A program made the translations under genes and the position numbers. A model generated the notes under the pieces. That model was not told where the DNA came from and did not search any database. It saw nothing but the letters and a program-made list of their open reading frames with translations. From Populus alba (lineage: Eukaryota > Streptophyta > Magnoliopsida > Malpighiales > Salicaceae): a stretch of DNA of 64,000 nucleotides. Position 1 is the first letter of the stretch. Every line of letters begins with the position of its first letter. This document shows, piece by piece, positions 61,441 through 64,000 of this stretch. The stretch is from assembly GCF_005239225.2 (NCBI RefSeq), contig NC_133300.1:730848-794847 (forward strand), in the 5' to 3' direction.

Positions 61441-62644
61441 GCAGCACCATTCGATTAATCCAGTTGGTGCATGTTTGACAGCTCATTCTAGTAAAGAATC
61501 GAATGAAGTGGAATCCATGAGGCTTTGCAGATCAGAGCGGAATCTGCCTTTTGTGAAGTGAATTTTGGAGACAGACTCCTCTAATGCTTTCATCTGTTTT
61601 GAAATTGTATTTCTTTTAAAAAATCATTTTAATATATTTTTAAATAATAAATATTTTTAAAAACAACCACTGTTACTTAAACTATCTTCAACATCACCAG
61701 TGTAACTAACAACCCAAAGTGACCACCAGCTCCTCTTTTCCTTCACTGAACTATATTAATAACCAAGAGTTTCATCATTCAAAATATCAAAAAAATAAAT
61801 AAATTTAGGTAGTGTTTTCCTCCGTAAAACAACCGACGGGGCCATAGTTTGTTGCGTCAGAGAAGACTCCACGTTAAAGAAAAGAAAAAGAAAAGAAAAG
61901 AAAAGATAGGACTTTATGTCGCAACCTTTATGTAAGAGAAGACTTGGAAACTTCAAGCGAAGACTCCTTACATTTGGGTGCATAATTATTTTTTAATCAT
62001 TAATTTTTAATAAAAATATATTTTAATATATTTTTAAGCATCAAATACCGGCACCCAAATCCATCTTCAACCTTTCTCTTTCAACCTTTTCAGACAGTCA
62101 CATTAAGTGACCCAAAGTAACGCGACCACCCAGATCATCAATGTATGGAACCAACAACCCAAAAATATATTTCATCAAAAATTATAAAACCAAAAACAAG
62201 TTTTTTTTTAACTCAAAAATATTTTTCATCGACAATTATTGAAAAATTGAGATAGTGCTTGTTGTGTCAGCAACTCCGCGTTAAAAAAGAGAAAAGAAAA
62301 GATAGTACCATATGTCGTATGAAAAGCAACCTCCATCAAAGATTATGCAAATTTGTTGTTCAAGTGTTTCAATTGTATATACCGCAAATGCTACGTGGAA
62401 AAGCAAAACAAATGTTTTCAGCCTCACTTTTCCAATAGTAAGTTGAACTTTTGGATGGGTTTTAGGATTATTTTGCAGTATTATGCTGATATTTGTTTTA
62501 TTTAAAAGATAAGAATAATTTCAAGTATTTAAAATTAACTAAGTAGATAATTTCTGCTTTATATATAAAACTTTATTAAAATTCAATTACTTAATTTCTT
62601 ACATTTTTGTTTTCCATTTCTTTCTTCTCTGTTTGGGCTCGTCA
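61441..62644. other. Intergenic DNA, nothing recognised
   Basis: AT-rich, with A/G-rich low-complexity runs such as AAAAGAAAAGAAAAG (61878-61906). No gene or element recognised. Confidence 0.45.
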
Positions 62645-62859
62645 GCATCGCATTCAGGATGGACCCGAGATGTAGAAGAGCTTGACTTTGTAAGCGGAGG
62701 CCACAAAGAGGTCTTCCCCTTCATCGGTGGTGGGAACTTTTCATGCAATTTCCTAAATCTTAATCATTGAGCTAGAGAGCAACCAAGCAATAATTCCAAG
62801 ACTTTAGTAATTAATTTGTGGCCATTGATTTCCTTTCGTAGGGATCCAAGATCGATGGT
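62645..62859. repeat. Duplicated exon-like segment, copy 1
   Basis: Starts GCATCGCATTCAGGATGGAC and matches 63343-63552 closely. On the minus strand, after an AG at about 62760, an open stretch KLHEKFPPPMKGKTSLWPPL continues to a stop near 62601 and includes SSSSTSRVHPECDAD. An alternative frame reads EGEDLFVASAYKVKLFYISG. It may be the last exon of an unrecognised gene. Neither frame is proven. Confidence 0.5.
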
Positions 62860-62924
62860 ATTAAAATAATCTAAATAATTATACTTTCCTAGAAAATATA
62901 ACACAAACCATTCTTGCAATGCTT

Positions 62925-63030
62925 GAAAGAGTAACAATATCCATAATATTAGCTATCAAAAATATGAATTTAATTGTGAAAGAGTGACAATATCCATAAT
63001 ATTAGCTACTAAAAATATGAATTTAATTGT
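62925..63030. repeat. 53-bp tandem repeat, two units
   Basis: GAAAGAGTAACAATATCCAT at 62925 repeats at 62978 with one change, each followed by AATATTAGCTA and AAAATATGAATTTAATTGTG. Confidence 0.9.
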
Positions 63031-63342
63031 GAAAACAACGTACATCCTTAACATGGCAAGATACTACGTTCAGGCTATTAATTACTTTCACTTCACAATT
63101 TGATTTTTTCCGTATTTGATAATTACCCGCTATCATTTTTTCCCTTTTTTTAATTTTATTTTTTAAAGATTATTGTACAAAACTCGCTTTTAATTGAATT
63201 ATAAAGAAGATATTTTAAACGGTACCCGATTATAAATGTTATAAATTTCAAATATGATTAGATTTTTTATGATAATATTAATAATTGTTTTTTGAATAAT
63301 TACAAAGTATTTTATAATAATTTTTTATGATAATATCGTCCG

Positions 63343-63552
63343 CATCGCATTCAGGATGGACCCGAGATGTAGACGAGCTTGACTTTGAAAGCCGAGGCCA
63401 CAAAGAGGTCTTCCCCTTCATCGGTGGGAACTTTTCATGCAATTTCCTAAATCTTAATCATTGAGCTAGAGAGCAACCAAGCAATAATTCCAAGACTTTA
63501 GTAATTAATTTGTGGCCATTGATTTCCTTTCGTAGGGATCCAAGATGGTATT
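63343..63552. repeat. Duplicated exon-like segment, copy 2
   Basis: Second copy of the 62645-62859 segment, with one 3-base deletion (GGT) and four or five substitutions. It ends at ATCCAAGATGGTATT. Both frames noted for copy 1 stay open here. Confidence 0.85.
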
Positions 63553-63767
63553 CGTAATCTAGAGAATTTCTTGTTTACAAGGAGGATTGACCAAAGTTTA
63601 TCAATTGAAGTGAGATTATATATAATTTTTAAGATATATTATTTGAATTGAAATGTTCTTCCATTTTTCGGTTCAAATCGGTAATACTTTCTTCATCTTT
63701 ATGAGTTACAATTTGTGTGCGTGTTTGTATTTTCATGGCTAACTACTACTTGTGTGGTTTAAACTTT

Positions 63768-63946
63768 TTTTTTTATTTAATGTGGGTGTCCGGGTCAGTT
63801 TGCGCGTACCTCAACTAATTTCATGAACTCTGAAGTTAATGACCATGTAAGTTTTCAGTAGTTCTGAGAGTTGTGAGACTCGAATTAGTAACCTTTAAAA
63901 AGCAAATTCATGACGTGACCAATAAACTACATCCCTCAAGATTATA
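63768..63946 (-). mobile_element. tRNA-derived SINE with target duplication
   Basis: About 180 bp on the minus strand. The 5' end has a Pol III A-box-like GTAGTTTATTGG and a B-box-like AATTCGAGTCTC. The 3' end is GTACGCGCAAACTGACCCGGACACCC-like and runs into an A-rich tail. It is flanked by the 13-bp duplication TGGTTTAAACTTT (63755-63767 and 63947-63959). The 3' end resembles the Au-type SINE family of flowering plants (recalled). Confidence 0.82.
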
Positions 63947-64000
63947 TGGTTTAAACTTTAATTGATGTAACTAGGGAGAGAGTGACCCTTCAATAATTCA

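Overview
This is a plant nuclear genome window: split genes with GT-AG (and a few GC-AG) introns, AT-rich intergenic DNA, nested plant LTR retrotransposons and a CACTA transposon, and a plant tRNA-Ile. The proteins and repeats look eudicot, most likely Salicaceae (Populus or a close relative). That placement is my inference from memory of these families; no search was run. There are no CRISPR arrays, operons or bacterial features.

Left third (1-23.1 kb) is the gene-rich part. It holds the 3' end of an unrecognised acidic protein gene (+ strand, to 1601). Three complete genes then run head to tail on the minus strand: OEP37 (chloroplast outer-envelope channel, 6 exons), a LARP6-type La-related protein with PAM2, La motif, RRM-like and SUZ-C regions (10 exons), and an ITPK4-like inositol polyphosphate kinase (11 exons). 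A tRNA-Ile(AAU) gene lies between the first two. From memory, the Arabidopsis counterparts lie in the same short interval of chromosome 2 (around At2g43950-At2g43980), so this looks like conserved microsynteny. All coding exons of these three genes join in frame with no lesion.

Middle (23.1-43.2 kb) is an accessory, transposon-built region. A 4.3 kb Ty3/Gypsy element has matching 380/382 bp LTRs and the target duplication ATATC. It keeps gag and the far C-terminal end of the polyprotein but lacks protease, RT, RNase H and the integrase core. Next is a 9 kb CACTA (En/Spm) element (30333-39326) with both genes on the minus strand, both broken. It appears to sit inside remnants of an older CACTA element. 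T-rich tandem arrays, TA microsatellites and a 329-bp tandem duplication follow.

Right third (43.3-64 kb): a membrane pseudokinase related to LRR receptor kinases but with no LRRs; a 0.4 kb segmental duplication carrying two conserved tiny ORFs; the first exon of a probable mitochondrial protein gene cut by a 500-N assembly gap; and an integrin-linked-kinase-like (ankyrin + kinase) gene of 12 exons with lesions in two exons. Beyond these lie an internally deleted Copia element interrupted by a complete 2.07 kb solo LTR (target duplication CAACA), a degenerate Copia pol, a tRNA-derived SINE with a 13-bp target duplication, and duplicated exon-like segments near the right edge.

I saw no clear new multi-gene system. 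The most worthwhile items are the gag-only Gypsy derivative, the duplicated TATA promoter module upstream of LARP6, the lesions in the ILK gene, the LRR-less receptor pseudokinase, and the paired tiny ORFs.
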